From positions 1 to 19,105 of the forward strand of contig CAZKON010000015.1 of the NCBI GenBank assembly GCA_964554415.1: a stretch of 19,105 bases of DNA. The letters run 5' to 3'. This DNA comes from JAGVXD01 sp964554415 (GTDB lineage Archaea > Nanobdellota > Nanobdellia > Pacearchaeales > GW2011-AR1). Made by a program: the position numbers and the translations under genes. Of the stretch, positions 6,011-12,108 are shown piece after piece. Every line of letters begins with the position of its first letter. Position 1 is the first letter of the stretch. The notes below the pieces were generated by a model. That model did no database searches and was not told the DNA's origin. It worked only from the letters and a program-made list of their open reading frames with translations.

Positions 6011-6180
6011 AGAATTGCCAAGAACCCGCGGACTAAAGTCCGGAGCGTGTTCGGGTTCTTGAGCATGTCGAGGACTTCTGTCCTCGAGCACTCTCAGGAA
6101 TCTTTGATTCCTGAAGCCTCGAGAATTCTGTTTGCGCAAACTTCTGACTTCAGTCCGCGAGCAAGCAAACAGAATTCTCT
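6011..6180. repeat. Four-hairpin modular repeat cluster
   Basis: Consecutive hairpins are CAAGAACCC/GGGTTCTTG (6019-6027, 6053-6061) enclosing CGGACTAAAGTCCG, TCGAGGAC/GTCCTCGA (6068-6087), TCAGGAATC/GATTCCTGA (6094-6114) and a perfect 14-bp stem AGAATTCTGTTTGC and its complement (6122-6135, 6165-6178) with an ACTTCAGT core and a GAGCAAGC linker. Linkers GAGCATG, GAGCACT and GAAGCCT join them. The first hairpin is the reverse complement of arm 4 at 3975-4016, with different inner stem bases. The remaining bases 5964-6010 and 6181-6397 show no convincing gene. Confidence 0.8.
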
Positions 6181-6397
6181 TAGTATCAAAGAATGTTCCG
6201 TTCAATAGTGATTAAGTGGCACGAATATGCACGAGCTAACCAAGAAGGCTCTCGAGAGGGATAGTTTTCACAAAAAATTTGATATTTCATGTAATTGTCG
6301 GCAATTTTTATTTCAGTTTAAAATCTGTGGATGGGGGGTTTGCATTAGAGAGTTGCCAGCCCGTTTTTTAAGAACATTTTTAATGTTGGTTATTCTT

Positions 6398-6751
6398 ATG
6401 CTTGCTGTGAAAAAGTACAAGATATTTCGTTCCGTTAGTTTTCAAAGAGAAGTTGCAAAGTATGATAAATCTATTCAAGATAGAGTTGATAAGATTGAAA
6501 GCAAACTAATGTTTAACTCAAAATATGGAAATCCTCTTGGAACAGAGTGGTTTAGAGAATCAAGATTTGAAAATTACAGAATTTATTTTCTGGTTTACGA
6601 AGAATTGGATGCAATTTATATGGTTGCAATAAGTGGCAAAAAAGACCGGCAAAAAACAATCAACACAATTAGGCTCTTCCTTAAATTTTTTAAGTTAGAA
6701 ATAGAAAAACTGGTTAGAGAAGAGAATATGAAAGAAAGTGAAGAAGGTTAA
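6398..6751 (+). CDS. RelE/ParE-superfamily toxin-like protein
   Basis: With the start at 6398 this is a 117-residue basic protein, MLAVKKYKIFRSVSFQREVA onward. It shows the RelE/ParE layout: an N-terminal strand, a helical hairpin (KYDKSIQDRVDKIESKL), then the strands WFRESRFENYRIYFLVYE and AIYMVAISGKKDRQ. A C-terminal helix extends beyond the usual RelE end (LFLKFFKLEIEKLV). RelE-type toxins cleave mRNA at the ribosome; activity here is inferred from fold only. TTTTTTA at 6364-6370 is a TATA-like box suited to a start near 6398. ATG at 6383 and GTG at 6407 are alternatives. An ATG at 6227 adds an N-terminus that does not look conserved. Its antitoxin-like neighbour is convergent, not upstream. 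Confidence 0.7.
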   Translation: MLAVKKYKIFRSVSFQREVAKYDKSIQDRVDKIESKLMFNSKYGNPLGTEWFRESRFENYRIYFLVYEELDAIYMVAISGKKDRQKTINTIRLFLKFFKLEIEKLVREENMKESEEG

Positions 6752-6754
6752 AAA

Positions 6755-6892
6755 CTATCTTACTCTTATAACATTGCCTTCTTTTATGTCTTTTAAGCTA
6801 TTAACTAACTGTCTTAACAAATCTAAATCTATATTAGCTTGCATTTTAAGCTTCTCATACTCACCCTTTGGTATTTTTATCATTTCTTCCAT
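6755..6892 (-). CDS. Short antitoxin-like protein (45 aa)
   Basis: A 45-residue minus-strand ORF beginning MEEMIKIPKGEYEKLKMQAN and ending in VIRVR. The motif IKIPKxEYExLKxQA followed by a leucine-rich amphipathic helix and a basic tail is like the small antitoxins encoded next to RelE/ParE toxins in archaea (recollection of the style, not a database hit). TTTTTAATT at 6914-6922 gives a TATA-like box on the minus strand at leaderless distance. The stop lies 3 bases from the end of the toxin-like gene on the other strand, so the two genes converge. It is probably the partner of 6398-6751 but could belong to another toxin. Confidence 0.55.
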   Translation of the reverse strand: MEEMIKIPKGEYEKLKMQANIDLDLLRQLVNSLKDIKEGNVIRVR

Positions 6893-6933
6893 ATTTTCTA
6901 TAAAGAAATGAAGTTTTTAATTCTTTCGGCTGT

Positions 6934-6974
6934 ACCCGCCCCGCTTTTTTGCTTCTTTTTTCCTAAAAAAGAAG
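6934..6974 (+). repeat. C-rich tract plus A/T hairpin, copy 1
   Basis: ACCCGCCCCGC is followed by the hairpin CTTCTTTTTT...AAAAAAGAAG. The same design occurs on the minus strand at 7677-7712 and 8287-8324. This copy lies between the divergent 6892 and 7006 genes and overlaps the likely promoter region of the latter. Its C-runs are fewer than in the other copies. Confidence 0.55.
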
Positions 6975-7005
6975 TCTTTTTAAAGTCTATTTTCAATAAG
7001 TTCTT

Positions 7006-7152
7006 ATGGCTGAGTATGATAAAAAAATAGAATTAGATGAGAATACTATAACTATTAAGAATATTACTATTGAAGATGCAAATACATCAAAAATACTCAG
7101 AGATATTGCAGAAAATAAAAAATGGAAGGATTGGATTAGAACACAGGATTAA
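7006..7152 (+). CDS. Small hypothetical protein (48 aa)
   Basis: A 48-residue hydrophilic ORF, MAEYDKKIELDENTITIKNI onward, ending WKDWIRTQD. TTTTTAAAG at about 6978-6986 lies 24 bases upstream, the leaderless promoter spacing seen elsewhere in this window. It shows no transmembrane segment, cysteine cluster or known motif. The protein-like alternation of charged and hydrophobic residues and the promoter support a real gene, but it could be the remnant of a longer one. It is divergent from the antitoxin-like gene at 6892 and is followed by the 7170 repeat. I assign no function. Confidence 0.4.
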   Translation: MAEYDKKIELDENTITIKNITIEDANTSKILRDIAENKKWKDWIRTQD

Positions 7153-7169
7153 ATTTATTTTCTGTCTTC

Positions 7170-7330
7170 CGCGCGCCACTATTGGGTGGGAAGAACAACT
7201 TCTCCATATATCTTAGAAATTTCGTTTAAAAAAGATTAAACGCCGAACGGCGTAACTCCGTTGGAGAATTTTAAACGGAACGAAAGAGCAAATCCTAATT
7301 ATTTCTTGAGGTTTACTTTTCGCTTAATCT
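7170..7330 (+). repeat. Structured intergenic repeat / candidate ncRNA, copy 1
   Basis: It aligns over about 160 bases with 10519-10682. Conserved blocks are CGCGCGCCAC, ATTGGGTGGG, GAACAACTTC, CGTTTAAAAA, GATTAAACG, TTTTAAACGGAACGAAAGAG, CAAATCC and GAGGTTTA. CGTTTAAAA can pair with TTTTAAACG, enclosing CGCC-GAA-GGCG and CTCCGTTGGAG here. GATTAAACG can also pair with the terminal CGCTTAATC. The interior is the variable part. It could be an RNA gene, a 3' UTR element or a mobile repeat. Confidence 0.6.
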
Positions 7331-7676
7331 TACGAGCTAAACGAAGTTGAGGAACAATAGTTATTTTAGAAAAATCCGAGACTTACAGCAGTGAATAGTT
7401 TGCACAAAGCAAACATTTTAGGATAAAATGAATGAACTGCCGTTTAGCAGTGATTAGGCGAGTCTGAAAGACCTCTTGGTGCGAACTCAGAGCCAAGAGT
7501 TGTTAAACCTCACAAGATTTGCTCTTGAGTGTAATTTCTAAGCTATTTTTTATTAAGAAGTTATTGGGTGAGCAATTTTACTAGAAGATCTTTATCGTAT
7601 TTACTAGTGGAATTGCGAATTGGGAAGGATTAATCTGGCACGCATTTTTTCTTTCGTGGGGGCTGACTGGTTTTTT
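7331..7676. other. Non-coding gap with short hairpins
   Basis: I find no convincing gene. Visible structures are GTTTGC/GCAAAC (7398-7414) and CTCTTGG/CCAAGAG (7473-7499). Near 7500-7530 there is an inverted partial match (GTTAAACCTC...GATTTGCTCTT) to the conserved 3' part of the 7170 repeat, and near 7562-7600 there is a weak match to its 5' part (ATTGGGTGAG). The gap may hold a decayed third copy. Confidence 0.4.
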
Positions 7677-7712
7677 GGTTCTTTTGTTAAAAGAAAGGGA
7701 GGGTTGGGTGGG
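7677..7712 (-). repeat. A/T hairpin plus G-quadruplex-type tract, copy 2
   Basis: On the plus strand GGTTCTTTTGTTAAAAGAA is followed by GGGAGGGTTGGGTGGG (7697-7712). These four G3 runs with 1-2 base loops fit the canonical G-quadruplex pattern. On the minus strand it lies 9 bases after the toxin gene stop and reads as a C-rich tract, then a hairpin and T-rich sequence. Confidence 0.65.
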
Positions 7713-7721
7713 AGTTCTTGG

Positions 7722-7973
7722 TTACTTTTTATAGATATTCTTTCTATGTCCTGCCTTTGACATTTGTAAAATTTGATTCGTTCTGTCTACATCAATAATC
7801 AGCCTATAATCTCCAACTCTTAACTTGTAACCTTCAATATCTTCAAGATGCTCAAGAAAATGAAAAGGATTTAATTTACATTGTTGAAGTTTATCCCAAA
7901 TTCTCTCTTTAAGCTCTTTCTCTAGAGTATTCAGAAAATCAGTAGCTTTCTTATCAAATTTAAGTTCATACAT
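7722..7973 (-). CDS. RelE-family toxin
   Basis: An 83-residue basic protein, MYELKFDKKATDFLNTLEKE onward. It has the RelE fold signature: an N-terminal strand, two helices (TDFLNTLEKELKERIWDKLQ), then YKLRVGDYRLIIDVD and a C-terminal AGHRKNIYKK containing conserved basic residues. RelE-type toxins bind the ribosomal A site and cleave mRNA. The ATG at 7973 follows the antitoxin stop by 4 bases. A TTG five codons earlier (7988) would overlap the antitoxin and is less likely. It is the second gene of an antitoxin-toxin operon. The G-rich/C-rich repeat lies immediately downstream. Confidence 0.82.
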   Translation of the reverse strand: MYELKFDKKATDFLNTLEKELKERIWDKLQQCKLNPFHFLEHLEDIEGYKLRVGDYRLIIDVDRTNQILQMSKAGHRKNIYKK

Positions 7974-7977
7974 CTTT

Positions 7978-8214
7978 TTACAAGCCAAGAATCTTCTTAG
8001 CTTCGTCTTCTGTATAGAATTCGCCTTTCTTAATTCTTTCTCTTGCTTCTTTTATTTCAAGAATAGTTTTTTGACTTAGCTTTGGCTCTTTCTCACACAT
8101 TTTAACCAAATATATCAGCTTTCTTACTAATTCGTCATAGCTCTCGCTTTTGTATTGCTTAAAATTATCAAGTTCCTGCTTTGTCGTTTGATTAAGCCTT
8201 ATTGTAGTTTCCAT
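7978..8214 (-). CDS. RHH-type antitoxin, partner of RelE toxin
   Basis: A 78-residue protein. The N-terminal METTIRLNQTTKQELDNFKQ is a ribbon-helix-helix-like DNA-binding segment (beta strand TTIRLN then helices), followed by SYDELVRKLI. The charged C-terminal tail with EARERIKKGEFYTEDEAKKI is typical of antitoxin toxin-binding tails. It directly precedes and is probably cotranscribed with the RelE gene. A TATA-like box lies about 28 bases upstream, with palindromic sequence between it and the ATG, as expected for autoregulation. Antitoxin assignment is strong from gene order and the RHH-like start; the exact family name is uncertain. Confidence 0.78.
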   Translation of the reverse strand: METTIRLNQTTKQELDNFKQYKSESYDELVRKLIYLVKMCEKEPKLSQKTILEIKEARERIKKGEFYTEDEAKKILGL

Positions 8215-8247
8215 ATACTACTGTATACATATGTAGATTTTATAAAC
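8215..8247 (-). promoter_or_regulatory. Promoter and possible operator of the RelE/RHH operon
   Basis: On the minus strand TTTATAAAAT (about 8238-8247) is a TATA box. Between it and the ATG lie the small palindromes TGTATACA (8223-8230) and CATATG (8229-8234). These are candidate binding sites for the antitoxin, but the palindromes are short. Confidence 0.4.
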
Positions 8248-8286
8248 CTTTCGATTCAGGGTTTTTTATACAAGTACCCATTTTTC

Positions 8287-8324
8287 GGTTCTTTTTTCTA
8301 AAAAGAAAGGGTGGGCTGGGCGGG
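8287..8324 (-). repeat. A/T hairpin plus G-quadruplex-type tract, copy 3
   Basis: GGTTCTTTTTTCTAAAAAGAA is interrupted here by neither gap nor bulge and leads into GGGTGGGCTGGGCGGG (8309-8324), again a canonical four-run G-quadruplex pattern. On the minus strand it follows the stop of the 8343 gene by 18 bases, the same relation that copy 2 has to the RelE gene. This suggests a 3' end or terminator role. Confidence 0.65.
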
Positions 8325-8342
8325 AAATTAGAATTTAGCGCG

Positions 8343-9020
8343 CTATTTAGAAGAATTCGGAAGAAGAAACTTTTTTATTCTTTCTCTTGTATCTGCGAAA
8401 TCGACCTGTATCCTGCCTTGATAATCGCCAATAAGTTTCTGACATTTAGCAACAATCAGTCTATAATCAAAGCCCAAAGCAACACGTACGTCTAGCCTAA
8501 TTTGATAGATATCTTTAGAATGGTATACATTATTATATGCTCTTTCTACTCTTGCTCGTAAACTGCTTTCGGCTTTTTCTATTTCTCTTATTTCGCTTTT
8601 AGTAACTCCTTGAAGTAACCCAACGACTCGGTACTTTTCTCCCAACATGCCATATAAATCTTCTGCTATATCCTGCATAACTTTTGCGAAATTCATAGTT
8701 AAAAAATTAACTGGTTGCTTGTAAAATTCTTTATATTTTTTAATATCCGATAAAGTTTTTATTATATCATGTCCTACTATATCCTCTATGCTTAAAATAG
8801 CGGGAATTGCTTTAGATAAATCATAATTTTCTTTACAAAGTTCATCTTCTATCTCGTTTAAACCATGCTGAACCCTACCACTTATTAGATTATCTGAAAG
8901 ACTAGCTGGTAAATTCAGACCAAAGGCATAGTGCATAAGAGTAACATCTTCTCCACCCATGTTCTCAAGTAAGTTGCTCAAATTCTGTCTGCTCCATTTT
9001 GTTTGTTTTTTATTTGTCAT
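8343..9020 (-). CDS. Hypothetical protein, second gene of unknown module
   Basis: A 225-residue, mostly helical protein, MTNKKQTKWSRQNLSNLLEN onward. It contains charged helices (VTKSEIREIEKAESSLRARV) and ends in a basic segment (ADTRERIKKFLLPNSSK). There are no membrane segments and no catalytic motif I can name. Its ATG overlaps the stop of the upstream gene by ATGA (9017-9020), so the pair is translationally coupled and probably works together. It is followed by a G-quadruplex-type repeat. The position in an accessory stretch among toxin-antitoxin genes and opposite a TrmB-type regulator suggests a horizontally spread or stress-related module; this is inference only. Confidence 0.6.
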   Translation of the reverse strand: MTNKKQTKWSRQNLSNLLENMGGEDVTLMHYAFGLNLPASLSDNLISGRVQHGLNEIEDELCKENYDLSKAIPAILSIEDIVGHDIIKTLSDIKKYKEFYKQPVNFLTMNFAKVMQDIAEDLYGMLGEKYRVVGLLQGVTKSEIREIEKAESSLRARVERAYNNVYHSKDIYQIRLDVRVALGFDYRLIVAKCQKLIGDYQGRIQVDFADTRERIKKFLLPNSSK

Positions 9021-9616
9021 TTTAACTCCTCAAGATGTGTAGGATTTCCTCCGTGGGCCACATCACTAACTCTGTAAAAAATGCCTTTCTTTTTGATAAA
9101 CCTTGGGTAGAATTTATTGTAGCCATAATGTATATCTCCACTATTTCCCTCTCTCAAAGAGAGATGTCTATGAAAACATGTGGCCCCGATATCACCACAG
9201 ATTAACTCCTTACCATACATTACATCTCCACAATCATCATGATAAACATAAAAAATTGCATCGTCTTTTATACGAACAAAAAAATCTCTAGACAATCCTA
9301 TTTTTTTCATTAGTTGCATAAATGATCTCTTTAAAGTAGAATCATGAGGATGAATTTCTTCAAACCAGATACCGTACTTGCTATTTCTTCTAATATTCTC
9401 TACACTATAATCATCCCATAAACAGGATAATCTAATATTAGGAAGTTCGAAACCCCTATATCCTCCAAGTTGATCAACGCTCGCGGATACTTCTCCAATA
9501 TCCTTAGTATGTTTTCTAAGAATTTCGAAATACATTTCCCCAAGTTGTTCACAATTATTCAATACTGTCATGGCTATCTCTTGCAACTTCAATTTGTTTT
9601 TATTTAATCTTGTCAT
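9017..9616 (-). CDS. Hypothetical protein, first gene of unknown module
   Basis: With the ATG at 9616 this is a 199-residue protein, MTRLNKNKLKLQEIAMTVLN onward. A basic, helical N-terminus leads into a mixed region rich in aromatic residues, with many His/Cys/Asp residues (YHDDCGDVMYG, CGDIGATCFHRHL, YGYNKFYPRF). These could bind metal, but no known motif results. A TTG 6 codons upstream (9634) is an alternative start. TTTATTTTT at about 9638-9648 on the minus strand fits a leaderless start at 9616, and TATTTAAATA at 9650-9659 is a second candidate. It overlaps the next gene by 4 bases and is divergent from the TrmB-type gene, which may regulate it. I do not recognise the family. Confidence 0.6.
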   Translation of the reverse strand: MTRLNKNKLKLQEIAMTVLNNCEQLGEMYFEILRKHTKDIGEVSASVDQLGGYRGFELPNIRLSCLWDDYSVENIRRNSKYGIWFEEIHPHDSTLKRSFMQLMKKIGLSRDFFVRIKDDAIFYVYHDDCGDVMYGKELICGDIGATCFHRHLSLREGNSGDIHYGYNKFYPRFIKKKGIFYRVSDVAHGGNPTHLEELK

Positions 9617-9649
9617 TTTACTACTCTCTATCAAAAGTCAAAAATAAAG

Positions 9650-9699
9650 CTATTTAAATATTGTCTCCCCCCCTTGGGACAACAATGACAATATATAAA
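9650..9699. promoter_or_regulatory. Divergent promoter region with inverted repeat
   Basis: An inverted repeat TTGTC(T)CCC/GGGACAA (9661-9669, 9676-9682) lies between the TATA-like boxes of the two divergent units. These are TATTTAAATA (9650-9659, minus) and ATATATAAA (9691-9699, plus, about 27 bases before the ATG at 9723). It is a candidate operator for the TrmB-family protein. Confidence 0.45.
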
Positions 9700-9722
9700 A
9701 AGGCAAAATAACACATTATAAT

Positions 9723-10472
9723 ATGAATAATACAGAAGTCTTGGAAAAAATCGGACTTAGTAAAGGAGAAAGCAAAGTATATTTAGCTTTGCTTAAACAA
9801 AAAATAAGCTCTATTGGTCCAATCGTAAAAGAATCAGGTGTTTCAAGATCTAAGGTATATGAAATTGTAAATAGATTAATAGAAAAGGGTTTAGTCAGTT
9901 CTATATTAGAAGAGGGGGTTAATAGATACAAAGCAATAGACCCCAGATTAATTTTAGACTATTTAGACAAAAAAAAGATAGAAATTGAGGAACAAAAAGA
10001 TTTACTAAAACAAAACCTTCCAAATATACTAGAACTCGCTTTAAAATTAGAAGAAAAACAATCGGTAGAAGTGTTTCAGGGATGGAATGCTATTAAAAAT
10101 ATATTTAGTCTTCTCATTAAAGACGCAAAAAAGAAAGATGAATGGTTTGCTTTCGGTATTCCAAAGCAAATGAATAAAGAAAGAGAAGAATTTTTCAAAC
10201 AATGGAGAAAAGAAACAGATAAAATTGGAATTAAACAAAACTTACTAGCTGACGAAAGAATTAGAGCGTCTGCTGAATTGGCACCAAAATCAAAATATAG
10301 CTATGTTAGATATATTAAGCAAGAAACAGCAACTTCAATTGATATCTTCAAAGATAATACTCTTATTGGAATATGGACAAATAAACCTATAATAATTCTG
10401 ATCAAAGGAAGAGAAGTTGCAGATTCATTTAAAGAGTATTTTGGACATCTTTGGAAACAAGGCAGAAAATAA
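9723..10472 (+). CDS. TrmB-family transcriptional regulator
   Basis: A 249-residue protein. Residues about 1-75 form a winged helix-turn-helix of the TrmB type (LGLSKGESKVYLAL-like start, SSIGPIVKESGVSRSKVYEI, then RLIEKGLVSSILEEGVNRYKA). This is followed by a coiled-coil-like segment (DYLDKKKIEIEEQKDLLKQN) and an effector-like domain (about 105-249) with SVEVFQGWNAIKNIF and a terminal REVADSFKEYFGHLWKQGRK. TrmB-family proteins in archaea control sugar and other operons, but the ligand of this short form cannot be told. The ATG follows a good TATA box, giving a leaderless start. Its divergent position makes the 9616-8343 module its most likely target besides itself. Confidence 0.82.
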   Translation: MNNTEVLEKIGLSKGESKVYLALLKQKISSIGPIVKESGVSRSKVYEIVNRLIEKGLVSSILEEGVNRYKAIDPRLILDYLDKKKIEIEEQKDLLKQNLPNILELALKLEEKQSVEVFQGWNAIKNIFSLLIKDAKKKDEWFAFGIPKQMNKEREEFFKQWRKETDKIGIKQNLLADERIRASAELAPKSKYSYVRYIKQETATSIDIFKDNTLIGIWTNKPIIILIKGREVADSFKEYFGHLWKQGRK

Positions 10473-10518
10473 TTGCAATGTCTCATTTATTCGTCGTCCG
10501 TCGTCAGCCCCCTCACGT

Positions 10519-10682
10519 CGCGCGCCACAATTGGGTGGGTGAACAACTTCCGATATCTTTGAATTATTAGAAATTGCGTTTAAAAATGATTAAACGTGTG
10601 AGCGTGGTTCTTCGTCTGGTGTTTTAAACGGAACGAAAGAGCAAATCCAATTTTTCCGTCGAGGTTTAACTTTCGTCTAATC
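10519..10682 (+). repeat. Structured intergenic repeat / candidate ncRNA, copy 2
   Basis: This is the partner of 7170-7330. The outer CGTTTAAAA/TTTTAAACG pairing and the TTTTAAACGGAACGAAAGAG block are kept, while the enclosed region is completely different (GTGTGAGCGTGGTTCTTCGT). Like copy 1 it begins shortly after the end of a plus-strand gene (10472). The rest of the gap, 10683-10840, holds only a GCGC-rich patch near 10727-10758 and a TATA-like box (10812-10818). Confidence 0.6.
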
Positions 10683-10840
10683 ACTCTTAACCGCCCTTTT
10701 ATCATATTTTAAAACACCTAAAAGCATCAATGCACGGCGCGTTCGGCGCTTCGCGCCTCACACTTAATGAGGTTATTTTTTTGTTTAGAAAAACCCTCCA
10801 CAAAAGTAAGGTATTTAACATATAAACACGATTAAAAAAC

Positions 10841-11350
10841 ATGCAAAAAAGGGATATTCTCTTCCTAATGCTCGGGTTTTTCGCCGTCATTTTCGTCCTG
10901 CTCTTTCTAATTCGAACAATATCTCAAAAAGAAATAGACGATGTTCATCCAGCTATACCCTGTGAACAAAGATATTTAGAAGAAAGCGATATACTCTGGA
11001 TTATTCCCTTATATAACAACGTATCAATCGCGCAAAATAAAACATGGTGCGCTTCAATAAGTTCTCTGAACAAAACAATCGGTATGCACGGTGTTTATCA
11101 TAAATATGAAGAATTCTCAGCAACCAGAGACAAAGATTATTTAGACATAGGCATTGACGCATTTAAACAATGCTTTGGTCACAAACCATCAGTCTTCAAA
11201 GCACCTCAATTAGTTCTATCAGAAGAAAATAAAGCCTTCCTCAAAGAACAGAACTTAACAATTCACGGAAAGATAGGTCAAATGATGCATAAGGTATATC
11301 ATTGCAACGATACAGGAAGATTCACTAATAAATTTATAAGGATATTCTAA
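10841..11350 (+). CDS. Membrane-anchored polysaccharide deacetylase-like protein
   Basis: A 169-residue protein with an N-terminal anchor (about 5-27, ILFLMLGFFAVIFVLLFLI). The outward-facing domain resembles the deacetylase-like DUF2334 fold: GMHGVYHKYEEF (about 81-92, with the HG and H-x3-E features of such proteins), FKQCFGHKPSVFKAPQLVLS and HKVYHCNDTGRFTNKF near the C-terminus. These enzymes remove acetyl groups from carbohydrate polymers using a metal bound by Asp/His. At 169 residues it is short for the family and I cannot confirm the full metal site. TATTTAACA at 10812-10820 suits a leaderless start. Its role in surface glycan processing is inference. Confidence 0.65.
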   Translation: MQKRDILFLMLGFFAVIFVLLFLIRTISQKEIDDVHPAIPCEQRYLEESDILWIIPLYNNVSIAQNKTWCASISSLNKTIGMHGVYHKYEEFSATRDKDYLDIGIDAFKQCFGHKPSVFKAPQLVLSEENKAFLKEQNLTIHGKIGQMMHKVYHCNDTGRFTNKFIRIF

Positions 11351-11392
11351 TTTCTGCAAAGAAGAGTATGAGACTCTCTGCTCTTCGCTAAC

Positions 11393-11400
11393 TTTATATA
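11393..11400 (+). promoter_or_regulatory. TATA box for the UMP kinase operon
   Basis: TTTATATA is centred 25 bases before the ATG at 11422, giving a leaderless transcript. The preceding gene ends at 11350, so this is probably the start of the pyrH-rnp3 operon. Confidence 0.55.
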
Positions 11401-11421
11401 ATCATCTAAGTTATTATTAAC

Positions 11422-12108
11422 ATGAAAAAACTCGCGCTCATATCGCTAGGAGGTTCAATTATTATTCCTGACCCTATGAATATAAGTTTCCTCAAGAAAT
11501 TCCGCGATACGCTCCGTAGTCATTATTCACATTATAAATTTGTCATTGTCTGTGGTGGCGGCTCAATAGCAAGAAAATATTTAGACGCTCTCCGTGCCAT
11601 CAACCGCTCAGAATACGAACAGTCCTGCGCGGGCATCAGGGCAACCAGAATGAATGCCAAATTTATGATGCAGTTCTTTGGCAAAGAAGCAAATGGTACC
11701 TTGCCGGGAAATATGCATCAGGTAAAAAACGAGCTAAGAAAGAATAATTTAGTCATCTGTGGTGCGCTCAGATACGTCCCTGATTCAACTTCAGATAGCA
11801 CTGCAGCGCGCTTGGCGCAGTATTTAAAAACTGAATTCATCAATATCACAAACACATCAGGATTGCATACAGCTGACCCCAGAAAATACCCTAATGCGCG
11901 TCTAATTTCAAAAATCTCATGGAAAAAGTTTGAAGATTTAGCTTATACTAAACCCTACGCCCCGGGACAGCACTTTGTATTAGACCAAAAAGCGGCAACC
12001 ATCATCCGCAAACAGAGTATTACTACCTACATTATAGGTCCTGACTGCACACAAATTTCCAATATTCTGCACCAAAAACCCTTTAAAGGAACTATCATTG
12101 TACATTAA
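11422..12108 (+). CDS. pyrH: Archaeal UMP kinase
   Basis: A 228-residue member of the amino acid kinase superfamily, the usual size for archaeal UMP kinases. It phosphorylates UMP to UDP with ATP in pyrimidine nucleotide synthesis. Visible elements are the N-terminal glycine loop SLGGSIIIPD (8-17), VCGGGSIARKY (about 43-53), the UMP-site region AGIRATRMNAKFM, the GALRYVPDSTSDSTAARLA segment corresponding to the PGxTTDA region, NTSGLHTADPRKYP for the nucleotide site, and GQHFVLDQKAA near the C-terminus. The start is fixed by the TATA box about 25 bases upstream. The next gene (rnp3) begins directly after its stop codon, so they are cotranscribed. Confidence 0.9.
   Translation: MKKLALISLGGSIIIPDPMNISFLKKFRDTLRSHYSHYKFVIVCGGGSIARKYLDALRAINRSEYEQSCAGIRATRMNAKFMMQFFGKEANGTLPGNMHQVKNELRKNNLVICGALRYVPDSTSDSTAARLAQYLKTEFINITNTSGLHTADPRKYPNARLISKISWKKFEDLAYTKPYAPGQHFVLDQKAATIIRKQSITTYIIGPDCTQISNILHQKPFKGTIIVH

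Noticed and set aside
6008..6208. Open frames on both strands in the 6011-6180 cluster
   Set aside because: Symmetric frames on both strands are a by-product of palindromic sequence; I see no coding signal.
6227..6397. N-terminal extension of the RelE-like protein from an ATG at 6227
   Set aside because: The extension does not resemble RelE proteins, and the TATA-like box at 6364 lies inside it. The start at 6398 fits both family length and promoter.
7973..7988. Upstream TTG start for the RelE toxin overlapping the antitoxin
   Set aside because: The added residues MACKK do not match RelE starts, and an ATG lies 4 bases after the antitoxin stop.
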